Source: Burkholderia guangdongensis (GTDB lineage Bacteria > Pseudomonadota > Gammaproteobacteria > Burkholderiales > Burkholderiaceae). Taken from it: a stretch of DNA of 64,000 nt. The stretch lies in contig NZ_JACBNX010000001.1 in NCBI RefSeq assembly GCF_013403875.1, positions 434,001-498,000 of the forward strand, in the 5' to 3' direction. Each line of letters starts with the position of its first letter. Within the stretch, counting starts at the first letter, position 1. Under the pieces are notes generated by a model, which did not search any database, was not told the origin of the DNA, and was given only the letters and a program-made list of their open reading frames with translations. A program made the translations under genes and the position numbers. This document shows, piece by piece, positions 25,886 to 35,222 of the stretch.

Positions 25886-26803
25886 TCAGCCCCGTTCGCC
25901 CTGAAGCGTCGGAATCCGCGCGTACAAACCGGCCAGCCAGTCGATGAACAGCTTCAGCTTGGCCGGCATGTGGCGGTTCGGCGGATACAGCACGGAGATC
26001 GGCCGCGGCGGCGAGTTGAACTCGACCAGCGTCTCGCGCAACCGGCCGGACTTCAGATACGGCTCGACCAGATACAGCGAGGTCTTGATCAGTCCGAGCC
26101 CCGCGACGCCGCATGCGACATAGGTATCGGCGTCGTTGACCGCGACCGAGCCGCACATCTGCACGATCCGCGCCTCGCCGTCGGCGACGAAATCCCAGCT
26201 TCGCGGCCGACCCGTATCGGCCGACACGTGGCTGACCGCGATGTGCTGCGCGAGGTCGTCGATCGTTTCGGGCATCCCGTATTGCTCGAAATACGACGGC
26301 GACGCGCAGGTGCAGGTCGTCAGGCTGCCGATCCGCTTCGCGATCATCCCGGAATCGTCGAGCGCGCCGACCCGCACGACGCAGTCGACCCCCTCGCCGA
26401 TGACGTCGATCTGGCGATCGGTCGCGCCGAGCTCGACCGTGATGTCCGGATTCGCGGCGAGAAACGCGGGCAGCGCGGGAATCACGATCTGCTTCGCCAT
26501 CGCCGGTGGAACGTCCGCTTTCAGGCGGCCGCGCGCGGTGCTGCGCGAGCGGGACACCGACGCCTCCATGTCGTCGATCTCGCGCAGCACCGCAACGCAG
26601 CGCTCGTAGTATTCGCGCCCGTCCTCGGTCAGCGACAGCCGGCGCGTCGTGCGGTTCAGCAGCCGGCTGCCGAGATGCTGCTCGAGCGCGCTCAGCAGCG
26701 CGGACACGCGCGGCGTCGTCAGGCCCGTGGTGTCGGATGCTTTCGTCAAACTGCCCGTCTCGACGATGCGGGTGAACACGCGCATCGAAAGCAAGGTATC
26801 CAT
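25886..26803 (-). CDS. LysR-family transcriptional regulator
   Basis: 305 residues. It has an N-terminal winged HTH (MDTLLSMRVFTRIVETGSLTKASDTTGLTTPRVSALLSALE) and a LysR substrate-binding domain. Its ATG overlaps the stop of the molybdenum hydroxylase gene by one base on the same strand, so it may be the last gene of that operon. LysR genes are more often divergent from their target, which makes this layout unusual. Confidence 0.93.
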   Translation of the reverse strand: MDTLLSMRVFTRIVETGSLTKASDTTGLTTPRVSALLSALEQHLGSRLLNRTTRRLSLTEDGREYYERCVAVLREIDDMEASVSRSRSTARGRLKADVPPAMAKQIVIPALPAFLAANPDITVELGATDRQIDVIGEGVDCVVRVGALDDSGMIAKRIGSLTTCTCASPSYFEQYGMPETIDDLAQHIAVSHVSADTGRPRSWDFVADGEARIVQMCGSVAVNDADTYVACGVAGLGLIKTSLYLVEPYLKSGRLRETLVEFNSPPRPISVLYPPNRHMPAKLKLFIDWLAGLYARIPTLQGERG

Positions 26804-29061
26804 CAGTCCATCCGCTCCCGGAGTTTTTCGCCGGCAAACGGCATGTCCCGCATCCGCTGGCCGGTCGCGTCGAAGATCGCGTTCGCGAGCGCGCCTGCCG
26901 TCGGCCCCATCGACGCCTCGGCCGCGCCGAGGAACGGCGCGCCGGGACGATTGATCAGATGGACCGCGAGGCTGCTCGGTGCCGCTGAAAAACGCAGGAT
27001 CGGATAGCTGCTCCAGTCGAAGCTGCGTATCTTCTGCGTGTCGTATTTCAGTTCTTCATACAACGTCCAGCTCGCCGCCTGGATGATTCCGCCTTCGATC
27101 TGATTGCGGATGCCGTCGGGCGACACGATCTGCCCGGCGTCGACCGCCGCTTCCGCGCGATCGAGGCGCACGTGGCCGGTTTCGGGGATGACCGTGACCT
27201 CGACCGCGATCGCGACGTAAGCCATGATGTTCTTGTACTTGCCGAACGCGAAGCCGACGCCGCGATTACGCGCGCGCGGCGGCCGCGGCCAGCCGAAGTG
27301 CGTCGCCACGAACTGGATCACGTGGCGCGCGCGCGGGTCCTGCATATGGCGTAGCCGGAATTCGACCGGATCGACGCCGGCTTCGTGCGCGAGTTCGTCC
27401 ATGAAGCTCTCGATCGCCCAGACGTTCGTGTGCGCACCGAGCGATCGCATCGCGGACGTCTGCAGCGGCATCGTCGGCGAGAAGTGGTTGACGATGTGCA
27501 TGTTCGGGAGCACGTACAGCGGAATCGCGTTGCGGTCCGCGCCGCCCTCGGGCTGCAGCATCGGCGTCGACGGCGCGGACACGAACGGCGGCTCGAGCAT
27601 CCGCGCGGGCAGCAGCCGGCCGGCGTTGACAATCCGTTCGTTATGCGAACTGCTCCATAACGCATATTGCCAGTCGACGATGTGGCCGCTCGCGTCGAGC
27701 GACGCGCTGAGCTCGGTGATCATCGCGGGCGTGAAGTGATCCCATGTGTGTTCCTGCTCGCGCATCCACTGGACCCGGACCGGATGGCCCGGCATCGCGG
27801 CCGCGATCAGCGCCGCGTGCGCGGCCGCGTCGTCCGCGCCGTTGTGGCCGTAGCAGCCGGAGCCCTCGGTGTGCACGCAGCGGATGCTCGGCTTCGGCAT
27901 CGACAGCATCTCGGCGAGCGCGTCGCGCAGCGGATACACGCCCTGCGAGTGGGTCCATACGGTCAGGACGCCGTTGTCGAGGTGAGCGACCGCGCAGGAC
28001 GGCCCGATCGAGCCGTGCAGCAGGTAGTGCTTCCGGAACGTCGCGCTCAGCGTTTTCGTTGCCGGTGCGCTCGCCGTGTGCGTGTTCGCGATCTCGATCC
28101 GTTGCGTCGCGATGCGCTTCAGGTCGTCGTGAACCTGGTCGCGCTCGGGCAGCGCGCGGCCGGGCGACCAGCGGCAGCTTCCGGCGAGCACGCGCTGCGC
28201 GACGACCGCCTGCCATTCGCCGCGCGCGACGACTGCGAGCATGCTGCCGTTGCGGACGATCCGCACGACGCCGGGCATCGTCAGGATCGCGGCCTCGTCG
28301 AACGACAGCAGCTTCGCGTCGTAGACGGGCGGCATCACGACGCGCGCGTGCAGCATGCCGGGCAGCGTCATGTCCTGCACGTAGCTGGCGCCGCCCGTGA
28401 CCTTGTTCGGAATGTCGAGCCGGCGCAGCGACGTGCCGATCACGGTGAACGTGGCCGGATCCTTCAGCGGCGACGTCGGCGCTGCGTTGCGATGCAGGTC
28501 GACGGTCCGCACCGCGTCGCCATAGCGCATCGTGCGGCCGTCCGGCGCGCGGATCACCGCGTCGCCGACCGTCAGCCTGCCCGGGTCGACGCCGAACTGC
28601 TTCGCCGCGCCGTCGACCAGCAGCCCGCGCACCTGCGCGGCCGCGTTCAGCAGCGCGGATCCGCTGTCGGCCATCGTATGGCTGCCGGCCGTCAGCCCCT
28701 CGTCGGGCGACGCGCCGGTGTCGGCGGTCAGGAACGTGATCAGCGAGGGCTTCATGCTCAGCTCCTCGGCGGCCACCTGCAGCAGCGCGGTGCGCACACC
28801 GGTGCCGAGCTCGACCTTGCCGGTGAACACGGTGACCTTGCCTTCGGGCGTGATCCTGATCCACGCGTCGAGCAGCGGGTTGGTCTTCAGACTGCCGGCC
28901 AGCGTCTCGGTCGCCTTCGCCACGTGGACGGCGGCGCCTTCGTCGGCGATCACCTGCTGCGCGACCGCGCGGGCGGCCGGCGCCAGGCTGAACGCGACGA
29001 ACAGCGCGCCCGAGACCATGAAATGCCGGCGGTTTTCATCGATGTCGTCTTGATCGGTCAT
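26803..29061 (-). CDS. Molybdenum hydroxylase large subunit (isoquinoline 1-oxidoreductase / aldehyde dehydrogenase type)
   Basis: 752 residues. A twin-arginine signal (ENRRHFMVSGALFVAFSLAPAARA, residues about 8-31) sends the folded enzyme to the periplasm. The rest is the molybdopterin-binding subunit typical of IorB-like xanthine oxidase relatives. It would hydroxylate an N-heterocycle or oxidise an aldehyde, and pass electrons to the [2Fe-2S] subunit and cytochrome c encoded just upstream. Start and stop each overlap a neighbour by one base. The substrate is unknown. Confidence 0.92.
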   Translation of the reverse strand: MTDQDDIDENRRHFMVSGALFVAFSLAPAARAVAQQVIADEGAAVHVAKATETLAGSLKTNPLLDAWIRITPEGKVTVFTGKVELGTGVRTALLQVAAEELSMKPSLITFLTADTGASPDEGLTAGSHTMADSGSALLNAAAQVRGLLVDGAAKQFGVDPGRLTVGDAVIRAPDGRTMRYGDAVRTVDLHRNAAPTSPLKDPATFTVIGTSLRRLDIPNKVTGGASYVQDMTLPGMLHARVVMPPVYDAKLLSFDEAAILTMPGVVRIVRNGSMLAVVARGEWQAVVAQRVLAGSCRWSPGRALPERDQVHDDLKRIATQRIEIANTHTASAPATKTLSATFRKHYLLHGSIGPSCAVAHLDNGVLTVWTHSQGVYPLRDALAEMLSMPKPSIRCVHTEGSGCYGHNGADDAAAHAALIAAAMPGHPVRVQWMREQEHTWDHFTPAMITELSASLDASGHIVDWQYALWSSSHNERIVNAGRLLPARMLEPPFVSAPSTPMLQPEGGADRNAIPLYVLPNMHIVNHFSPTMPLQTSAMRSLGAHTNVWAIESFMDELAHEAGVDPVEFRLRHMQDPRARHVIQFVATHFGWPRPPRARNRGVGFAFGKYKNIMAYVAIAVEVTVIPETGHVRLDRAEAAVDAGQIVSPDGIRNQIEGGIIQAASWTLYEELKYDTQKIRSFDWSSYPILRFSAAPSSLAVHLINRPGAPFLGAAEASMGPTAGALANAIFDATGQRMRDMPFAGEKLRERMD

Positions 29062-29564
29062 CAGAGCGCCTTGTTGACGATCACGGGTTCGGAGGCGGCG
29101 TCCGGTTCCGCCGGCAGTCCGGCGACCTGCCGCACGGCCGCGAGGATCCGCATGTGGGTGCCGCAACGGCACAGGTTCGGTTCCATGTGCGCGCGCAACT
29201 GTTTCTCGGTCGGCTTCGGGTGGCGCTCGAGCAGCGCCTGCGCGCGCATGATCATGCCGGCGATGCAGTAGCCGCACTGCGCGGCCTGGTGAACGATGAA
29301 CGCGCGTTGCAGCGGCCCCGGGCGATCGGCCGTGCCGAGGCTTTCGACGGTCCTGACGCGGCGTTCGCCGAGCGACGCGACCGGAATCAGGCACGAGAAC
29401 ATCGGCTTGTCGTCGACGATCACCGTGCAGGCGCCGCACTGCCCGAGGCCGCAGCCGAACTTCGCGCCGTGCAGGTGCAGGTCGTTGCGCAGCACGTACA
29501 GCAGCGGCGTCGACGGGTCGACGTCCAGCGTGTGCGGCTCGCCGTTCACGTTGAGCGTGATCAT
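29061..29564 (-). CDS. [2Fe-2S] subunit of the molybdenum hydroxylase (IorA-like)
   Basis: 167 residues with two iron-sulfur sites: a plant-type ferredoxin domain (Cys38, 43, 46, 58 in GCGLGQCGAC ... FSC) and a helical domain with Cys96, Cys99, Cys131 and Cys133 (QCGYC ... NLCRC). This matches the small subunit of isoquinoline-1-oxidoreductase-type enzymes. It has no signal of its own and probably rides through Tat with the large subunit. AGGAGGACAGCGCGCG precedes the ATG at 29564, which overlaps the cytochrome gene's end. Confidence 0.94.
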   Translation of the reverse strand: MITLNVNGEPHTLDVDPSTPLLYVLRNDLHLHGAKFGCGLGQCGACTVIVDDKPMFSCLIPVASLGERRVRTVESLGTADRPGPLQRAFIVHQAAQCGYCIAGMIMRAQALLERHPKPTEKQLRAHMEPNLCRCGTHMRILAAVRQVAGLPAEPDAASEPVIVNKAL

Positions 29565-30841
29565 CGCGCGCTGTCCTCCTTTCTGAGCTTCGCGGCCATC
29601 GCGTCGACGTCCGTCCACGCGGGCCGGGCCGAATACGCGCCGCGCACGTACGCGGCGAGGTCGGCGATCTGCCGGTCGTCATACTGTTCGACGAACGGCG
29701 GCATGTAGTTGAGCGTGTCCTCGCCGTGCCAGCCGATCCCGTAGAACATCATCTGGATCGCGTTGCGCGGCGTATCGGCGTTGACCGCCGTGCTGAACGC
29801 GAGCGTCGGCCGCTCGCCGATCGCCTGCATCGGCGACGCCGGCCCGTGGCATTGCGCGCACGATGCCTGGAACAGCACCGAGCCGCGTTGCTCGGTGGGC
29901 GTCGGCGCGTGGTCGCCGACGGGCGTCATCGTTGGCCGCGTGGCGCCGGGCTTCTGGATCGACAGGATATAAGTCGCGATGGCGTCGACGTCCTCGACCG
30001 GCACCGTCGCGAGGTCGCGCGTGACCGGCTGCATCGGTCCGGCGGCCGCGCCGTGCTCGCTCGCGCGGCCGGTGCGTAGATAGGTGACGAGCTGCGCGAG
30101 CGTCCATGGATGCACCGCGTCGCCGAGCGCGTTGAGCGGCGGCGCGTCCCAGCCGTCGACGACGCCGCCGTCGAATGCGCGGCCGGCCTGTTCGCCGCCA
30201 ATCGCGTTCAGCGGCGAATGGCAGGACGCGCAGTGCCCGAGGCCGTCGACGAGCTGCTTGCCGCGATTCCATGCGGCGGATTGCGACGCATCGGGCTGGT
30301 ATTCGCGCTGGCGCAGGAACAGGATGTTCCAGAACGCGAGAGGCGGGCGGAAGTTCAGCGGAAAGATCAGGTCGTTCGCGGGCGCCGACGCGTGCACGGG
30401 TTCGCGGGTCATCAGGTACGCGTACGCGGCGGCGATGTCCTGATCGGATATCCGCGTGAAATGGATGTACGGGAACGCCGGATAGAGCAAATGCCCGTCG
30501 CGCGCGATCCCGCTGCGCAGCGCGCGCGCAAAGGCGCTTTGCGACCAGCGGCCGATCCCGGTGTCGGGGTCCGGCGTGATGTTGGTCGCATAGATCGTGC
30601 CGAACGGCGTCGCAAGCGGCAGGCCGCCCGCGAACGGCTGGCCGTCCTTCGCGGTGTGGCAGACGATGCAGTCGCCGAGCGCGACGATGCGCGCGCCGGC
30701 GCGAACGAGCTGCGGATCGAACGATGCGCGCGCGGGCGGCTCGATCGGCGCGATCGACGGCTCGACCATGATGCCGATCGCGACCGCCAGGCCGACGAGC
30801 ACGACGCCGGACGCGCCCCACCATAACGATCTGTGTTTCAT
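29561..30841 (-). CDS. Triheme membrane-bound cytochrome c (dehydrogenase electron acceptor subunit)
   Basis: 426 residues. One N-terminal membrane anchor or signal segment (residues about 7-27) is followed by three class I haem sites: CIVCH (58-62), CASCH (204-208) and CAQCH (328-332). This is the alcohol/aldehyde-dehydrogenase-type cytochrome subunit that moves electrons from the periplasmic molybdenum enzyme to quinone or oxidase. It is the first gene of the operon, with a CTGAA direct-repeat site 92 bp upstream. A longer frame to 31084 is rejected for its low-complexity basic extension. Confidence 0.94.
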   Translation of the reverse strand: MKHRSLWWGASGVVLVGLAVAIGIMVEPSIAPIEPPARASFDPQLVRAGARIVALGDCIVCHTAKDGQPFAGGLPLATPFGTIYATNITPDPDTGIGRWSQSAFARALRSGIARDGHLLYPAFPYIHFTRISDQDIAAAYAYLMTREPVHASAPANDLIFPLNFRPPLAFWNILFLRQREYQPDASQSAAWNRGKQLVDGLGHCASCHSPLNAIGGEQAGRAFDGGVVDGWDAPPLNALGDAVHPWTLAQLVTYLRTGRASEHGAAAGPMQPVTRDLATVPVEDVDAIATYILSIQKPGATRPTMTPVGDHAPTPTEQRGSVLFQASCAQCHGPASPMQAIGERPTLAFSTAVNADTPRNAIQMMFYGIGWHGEDTLNYMPPFVEQYDDRQIADLAAYVRGAYSARPAWTDVDAMAAKLRKEDSAR

Positions 30842-30932
30842 GCGCACTCCAGGCGGATCGGTGTACTCGACGCGCGATGCGCTTCGCGCGGCGACTGATG
30901 GAATCAGTCTAGGCTTGCGCGACCGCGGAATC

Positions 30933-30958
30933 CTGAAGCGGCGCTGAAACGTTCTGAA
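30933..30958 (-). promoter_or_regulatory. Triple CTGAA direct repeat upstream of the molybdenum hydroxylase operon
   Basis: CTGAA occurs at 30933, 30944 and 30954, spaced 11 and 10 bp, so all copies face the same side of the helix. The same 11/10 pattern is found at 50487 and 59810 before two other leftward genes. Direct repeats with this spacing are typical of OmpR/PhoB- and SARP-type winged-helix activators. The binding protein is not known. Confidence 0.55.
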
Positions 30959-31040
30959 GCGAATGCCGCCGTCCGGAAGCGGGCTCTCGACATCAGGCGC
31001 CCGCGTGGCTCGCGTTCGACCGTTCCCGGCCGCTACCCCA

Positions 31041-31739
31041 TTACGTGATCGAGATCGGCGCCGGCACCGGCGCGAGCCGGTCATGCGCGTCCTTCGCCCG
31101 CTGAGGCGCCTTGTGGATCATCGTGGCCGCGTAGTCGATGCCCATTCCGTACCCGCCCGAGTGTTCCCGGACGATGTTCGTCACGGCCTCGTAGGTCTCG
31201 CGGCGCGCCCAGTCGCGTTGCCATTCGAGCAGCACCTGCTGCCACGTCACCGGCACGACGCCCGCCTGGATCATTCGCTGCATCGCGTAGTCATGCGCTT
31301 CCTTCGACGTGCCGCCCGATGCGTCGGCGACCATGTAGATCTCGTATTCACCTTCGTCCATCGCGCACAACGCGAAAGTGAGGTTGCAGACCTCCGTCCA
31401 CAGGCCGGCCACGACCACCTTCTTGCGGCCGTTCTTCGCGAGCGCGTCGCGCACCTTTTGATCGTCCCACGAGTTCATCGACGTGCGCTCGAGCAACGGA
31501 TGATCCGGAAACACGTCGAGGAGCTCCGGAAACGCGTAGCCCGAGAAGCTCTCCGTTTCGACCGTGGTGATGGTCGCCGGAATATTGAACACTTTCGCGG
31601 CCTTCGCCAGTGCGACGGTGTTGTTTTTCAACGTTTGCCGGTCGATCGATTGCACGCCAAAAGCCATCTGCGGCTGAAAATCGATGAAAATGATTTGGCT
31701 GTTTTGAGGCGTCAACACCTCGAGTTTCGGATTGCGCAT
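31041..31739 (-). CDS. Isochorismatase-fold (YcaC-like) hydrolase
   Basis: 232 residues of the isochorismatase-like cysteine hydrolases. The catalytic Asp20 is in IIFIDFQPQM and the nucleophile Cys118 is in GLWTEVCNLTF; Lys106 or Lys107 may complete the triad. YcaC-type members have no firmly known substrate, and related enzymes cleave amides. A second copy, sharing the RTSMNxWxD stretch, is at 56068. It is last in a leftward run of genes, 172 bp after the hydroxylase, with a short tandem repeat between them. Confidence 0.92.
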   Translation of the reverse strand: MRNPKLEVLTPQNSQIIFIDFQPQMAFGVQSIDRQTLKNNTVALAKAAKVFNIPATITTVETESFSGYAFPELLDVFPDHPLLERTSMNSWDDQKVRDALAKNGRKKVVVAGLWTEVCNLTFALCAMDEGEYEIYMVADASGGTSKEAHDYAMQRMIQAGVVPVTWQQVLLEWQRDWARRETYEAVTNIVREHSGGYGMGIDYAATMIHKAPQRAKDAHDRLAPVPAPISIT

Positions 31740-31861
31740 GACTGTTCAACCTTTATGACGAAAGAAGCGGAAGGGGAGCCGACGGCGCGCGGATCGCGCG
31801 CCGCAAGGCAATAGACGGATCGAAGCGCATACAAACAGTCCGCCTTGAAAACGGGTCCAAC

Positions 31862-31936
31862 GGGGTGTCACTGGGGTGTCACTGGGGTGTCACTGGGGTG
31901 TCACTGGGGTGTCATTGAGTGTCATTGAGTGTCATT
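31862..31936. repeat. 11-bp then 10-bp tandem repeat crossing the hydroxylase stop codon
   Basis: Five copies of GGGGTGTCACT (31862-31916, the last ending ATT) run into two copies of GAGTGTCATT (31917-31936). The array contains the stop codon (TCA at 31912-31914) and last codons of the leftward hydroxylase gene, and then extends downstream of it. Units of 10 and 11 bp are not codon multiples, so copy changes would alter the C-terminus. Confidence 0.9.
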
Positions 31937-33081
31937 TGTCCATAAGTTAGTTTTCCTAAAATTGAATATCCCAATCCGAACGCGGCGGCCAGCTCGGGGC
32001 CCTTGCGCAGCAGCGACGTCACTTCCGCGCGGCGCTCCGCCGACCATCGAGCGAGCCTCTCGACCACGTCGGTCGTGTCCGAAGGCAGCGACTCGGCGAG
32101 CGAAACGGCATCGCGCGCGGCCTTCGATGTGCCGGATGCCGTATGGGGCCGCACGGTGCATGCGGCGTCGCCGATCAGCGCGACGCGACCTTGGACGAAG
32201 TCCGGGCTCAGCGCGTCGAAAATCGCCTGGTTGAACGGCGCGCGCGTCGCGAGAACCAGTTGCGAGAACACGGCCGGCAGCCGTTCGGTGGCGAGGCGTC
32301 CGAGTGTCGCGACGGAGTCGTCCGACAGCTCGCCGGGGTGGATCGACGCGTGATGAACCGCGCCCGCCCGATCGGTCAGATGGCGGCGCAGCGCTTGCGG
32401 GTCGGGCTCGTTGCGATACCAGAGCCAGTTGAAGCGTCGCGTGCCGGGTTCGAGCGACCCGTCGAGCGACGGAATCAGAAACGCCATGAACAGTTCGCCC
32501 GGCGCCTTGTGCAGCGTCATGTTTTCGACGAGCGACGCGACGGCCGCGGCGTCGAAATCGGCTTCGTCGACGATGCCGCGCCACGCGAGGTAGCCGGCGA
32601 ACGACGGCGCATAGCCGGGAAAGAGCTGGGTGCGAATCCTCGAACCCGAGCCGTCCGCGGCCAGCAGCACGTCCGCGCGCATGCGGCGATCGCCGGCGTA
32701 CACGTCGATGCCGTCGGCATCCTGCTCGAAGCCCGTCACCGTGCGGCCGTAATGGATCCGCCCGGGCGGCAGCGTGCCGCACAGTGAGCGGTAGACGGCG
32801 TCCCACGACGAGAACGGCAGCATCTCCGGCTCGTCGCGCGTGACGGCGCCGTCGCGGTCGATCCAGCGCCGGCGATGCGTCGGCACACTGATCATGTCGC
32901 GGCAGTGATGCCCGTGCTGTTCGAGAAACACCATCATGCGCCTGAGGACCGCGACGCCGCCGCCCAGCCCGCGCAGCGGCGTCGGCGAGCGCTCGTAGAT
33001 TTCCACGTGGTGCCCGATGCAATCGAGCGTCAGCGCGGCGGCGAGGCCGGCAATCGAGCCGCCGGCAATGATGATCTTCAT
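31912..33081 (-). CDS. FAD-dependent aromatic hydroxylase (second paralogue)
   Basis: 389 residues, class A flavoprotein monooxygenase. FAD motifs: GGSIAG (residues 7-12) and GDAACTVRPHTASGTSKAARDA (from about 304), the same subgroup as the genes at 14808 and 35223. GGAGG lies nine bases before the ATG at 33081; a frame to 33123 is not supported. The last residues (TLNDTQ) fall inside a tandem repeat, so the C-terminus has probably been reshaped by repeat growth. It follows the symporter gene by 34 bp. Confidence 0.9.
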   Translation of the reverse strand: MKIIIAGGSIAGLAAALTLDCIGHHVEIYERSPTPLRGLGGGVAVLRRMMVFLEQHGHHCRDMISVPTHRRRWIDRDGAVTRDEPEMLPFSSWDAVYRSLCGTLPPGRIHYGRTVTGFEQDADGIDVYAGDRRMRADVLLAADGSGSRIRTQLFPGYAPSFAGYLAWRGIVDEADFDAAAVASLVENMTLHKAPGELFMAFLIPSLDGSLEPGTRRFNWLWYRNEPDPQALRRHLTDRAGAVHHASIHPGELSDDSVATLGRLATERLPAVFSQLVLATRAPFNQAIFDALSPDFVQGRVALIGDAACTVRPHTASGTSKAARDAVSLAESLPSDTTDVVERLARWSAERRAEVTSLLRKGPELAAAFGLGYSILGKLTYGQMTLNDTQ

Positions 33082-33115
33082 CGTGGTCGACCTCCATGCT
33101 GGGCGAGCGTTCGGC

Positions 33116-34813
33116 TCAGCCATGGCGCGTGATGCCCATCTCGCACTCGACGAGCTGCGTGTCGAACATCCCGCGTTCCCACCCGGCGCGTGCGGAACGG
33201 TCGGTGATCGAGAACACCACGATCCCGACGAACGCGACGGCCATCGAAAAGAGCGCCGGGTACTCGTATGGATACATCGCGTGCGCGTGGCCGAGCACCT
33301 GCACCCAGACCGTCGGACTCAGCACGGTCAGCGTGACGGCCGTCGCGAGGCCGAGCATCCCGCCGATGACCGCGCCGCGCGTCGTCAGCCCGCGCCAGTA
33401 GACCGAGAGCAGCAGCACCGGGAAGTTCGAGCTGGCCGCGATCGAGAACGTGAGGCTGACGATGAACGCGATGTTCTGCTTTTCGAACGCGATGCCGAGG
33501 ATGACCGCGAGCACGCCGAGCACGAGCGTGGTCACGCGCGCCACGCGCATTTCCTCGCGGTCGGACGCCTGGCCGCCGCGCAACACGTTCGCATAGAGAT
33601 CGTGCGAGATCGCGGACGAGCCGGCGAGCGTCAGGCCGGCGACCACCGCGAGAATGGTCGAGAACGCGACCGCGCAGATGAAGCCGAGAAACACGTTGCC
33701 GCCGACCGCATGCGCGAGGTGAATCGCGACCATGTTCACACCGCCGATCACGGCGCCCGACGCATTGTGGTACCGCGGATCGGAGGCGACGAGCGCGATC
33801 GTGCCGAAGCCGATGATGATGATCAGCACGTAGCCGATGCCGACGATCCCGGTGGCGTACAGGATGCTTTTGCGCGCGGCTTTCACGTCGCCGACGGTGA
33901 AGAATCGCATCAGGATGTGCGGCAGGCCGGCGGTGCCGAAGATCAGCGCGAGACCGAGCGACACGGCGGACACCGGATCTGACACGAGGCCGCCGGGGCG
34001 CATGATCGCGGCATGCTTCGGATGCACGAGAATCGCCTGCGAGAACAGCGCGTTCAGGCTGAAGCCGAAATGGATCAGCACCGTCAGCGCCATGAACGCC
34101 GCGCCGGCGAGCAGCAGAATGGCCTTGATGATCTGGATCCACGTCGTCGCGAGCATGCCGCCGAAGAACACGTAGACGACCATCAGCAGGCCGACGATCA
34201 GCACCGCGACGGTGTAGTGCAGGCCGAACAGCAGTTCGACGAGCTTGCCCGCGCCGACCATCTGCGACACGAGGTACAGCAGCACGATGACGATCGAGCT
34301 CGACGCCGCGAACGCGCGGATCGGCCGCTGCCGGAGGCGGTAGGACACCACGTCGGCGAGCGTGTACTTGCCGAGGTTGCGCAGCGGCTCGGCGATCAGG
34401 AACAGGATGATCGGCCAGCTCGCGAGGAAGCCGATCGAATAGATCAGCCCGTCGTAGCCGCTGGTGAACACGAGCGCCGAGATGCCGAGCAGCGACGCGG
34501 CCGACATGTAGTCGCCGGCGATCGCCCAGCCGTTCTGGAACGCGGTGATCTTGCCGCCGGCCGCGTAGTGGTCGGCCACGCTGTGATTCTTGCGGGCCGC
34601 CCAGCGCGTAATGAACAGGGTCGACGCGACGAACAGCAGGAACATGCCGATCGCGACGGGATTGTGCCCGTGCGCGATCGACGCGGGCTCCGCCGCGACG
34701 GCGGGCGACGCGGCGAACGTGGTGAGCACGGCGAACGCGGCGAACGATGCGAACGATGCGAACGATGCGAACGATGCGAACGATGCGAACGCGGCGCGGA
34801 AGAGGCGTTTCAT
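33116..34813 (-). CDS. actP: Sodium:solute symporter, ActP (acetate permease) type
   Basis: 565 residues of the SSS family with about 13 membrane segments and close likeness to ActP cation/acetate symporters ([37 protein letters not shown]). In this setting it may carry a small organic or aromatic acid instead of acetate. The signal-like N-terminus has an in-frame 9-bp repeat giving repeated Phe-Ala-Ser. It overlaps the DUF485 gene by four bases, the usual yjcH-actP arrangement. Confidence 0.92.
   Translation of the reverse strand: MKRLFRAAFASFASFASFASFASFAAFAVLTTFAASPAVAAEPASIAHGHNPVAIGMFLLFVASTLFITRWAARKNHSVADHYAAGGKITAFQNGWAIAGDYMSAASLLGISALVFTSGYDGLIYSIGFLASWPIILFLIAEPLRNLGKYTLADVVSYRLRQRPIRAFAASSSIVIVLLYLVSQMVGAGKLVELLFGLHYTVAVLIVGLLMVVYVFFGGMLATTWIQIIKAILLLAGAAFMALTVLIHFGFSLNALFSQAILVHPKHAAIMRPGGLVSDPVSAVSLGLALIFGTAGLPHILMRFFTVGDVKAARKSILYATGIVGIGYVLIIIIGFGTIALVASDPRYHNASGAVIGGVNMVAIHLAHAVGGNVFLGFICAVAFSTILAVVAGLTLAGSSAISHDLYANVLRGGQASDREEMRVARVTTLVLGVLAVILGIAFEKQNIAFIVSLTFSIAASSNFPVLLLSVYWRGLTTRGAVIGGMLGLATAVTLTVLSPTVWVQVLGHAHAMYPYEYPALFSMAVAFVGIVVFSITDRSARAGWERGMFDTQLVECEMGITRHG
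34740..34784 (-). repeat. 9-bp in-frame tandem repeat in the actP signal region
   Basis: Five perfect copies of GCGAACGAT, flanked on each side by a variant copy (GCGAACGCG), encode repeated Phe-Ala-Ser at residues about 8-24 of the symporter, within its hydrophobic N-terminus. Copy changes would lengthen or shorten the first hydrophobic segment in steps of three residues. Confidence 0.92.
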
Positions 34814-35175
34814 CGGTCATCTCCCAGACGGATCGCGGCGACGATCGCGTCGTATACCGAATTGGCCTGAAACACGTAGATGGCGACCAGCGCGAACGTG
34901 ACGGCGAACATCCCGAAGCCGACGGGGATGCCCCACGTGGCCGGCTGGCCCTGCACGATGGGCTGGCCGAGCAGACGGGGCGAGAACGCCAGCGTCAGGA
35001 TGAACGTGAAATAGATCGCGAGCATCGCGGTCGTCAGCGACCACGTGAACGCACGGCGCCTTCTGACCAGATCGAGAAAGCGCGGATCGCTCAGCAGCGG
35101 GGGCGCGGCGGCGACCTTGCCGAGCGCTTCCCGGTTCATGGCGGCGGCCGAGGCGGCCGGGGTGGAGTGGTTCAC
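34810..35175 (-). CDS. DUF485 (YjcH-like) membrane protein
   Basis: 121 residues with two membrane segments and the DUF485 pattern ([40 protein letters not shown]). YjcH-type proteins are nearly always encoded with ActP symporters and are thought to be accessory subunits. I chose GTG at 35175, which has GAAGGAAAC close upstream; an ATG 12 codons further in is possible. The symporter overlaps its stop by four bases. Confidence 0.9.
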   Translation of the reverse strand: MNHSTPAASAAAMNREALGKVAAAPPLLSDPRFLDLVRRRRAFTWSLTTAMLAIYFTFILTLAFSPRLLGQPIVQGQPATWGIPVGFGMFAVTFALVAIYVFQANSVYDAIVAAIRLGDDR

Positions 35176-35222
35176 GATGTTTCCTTCATTCGAGTGCGGT
35201 GCAAAGAGGCGGCGAGCCGCGA

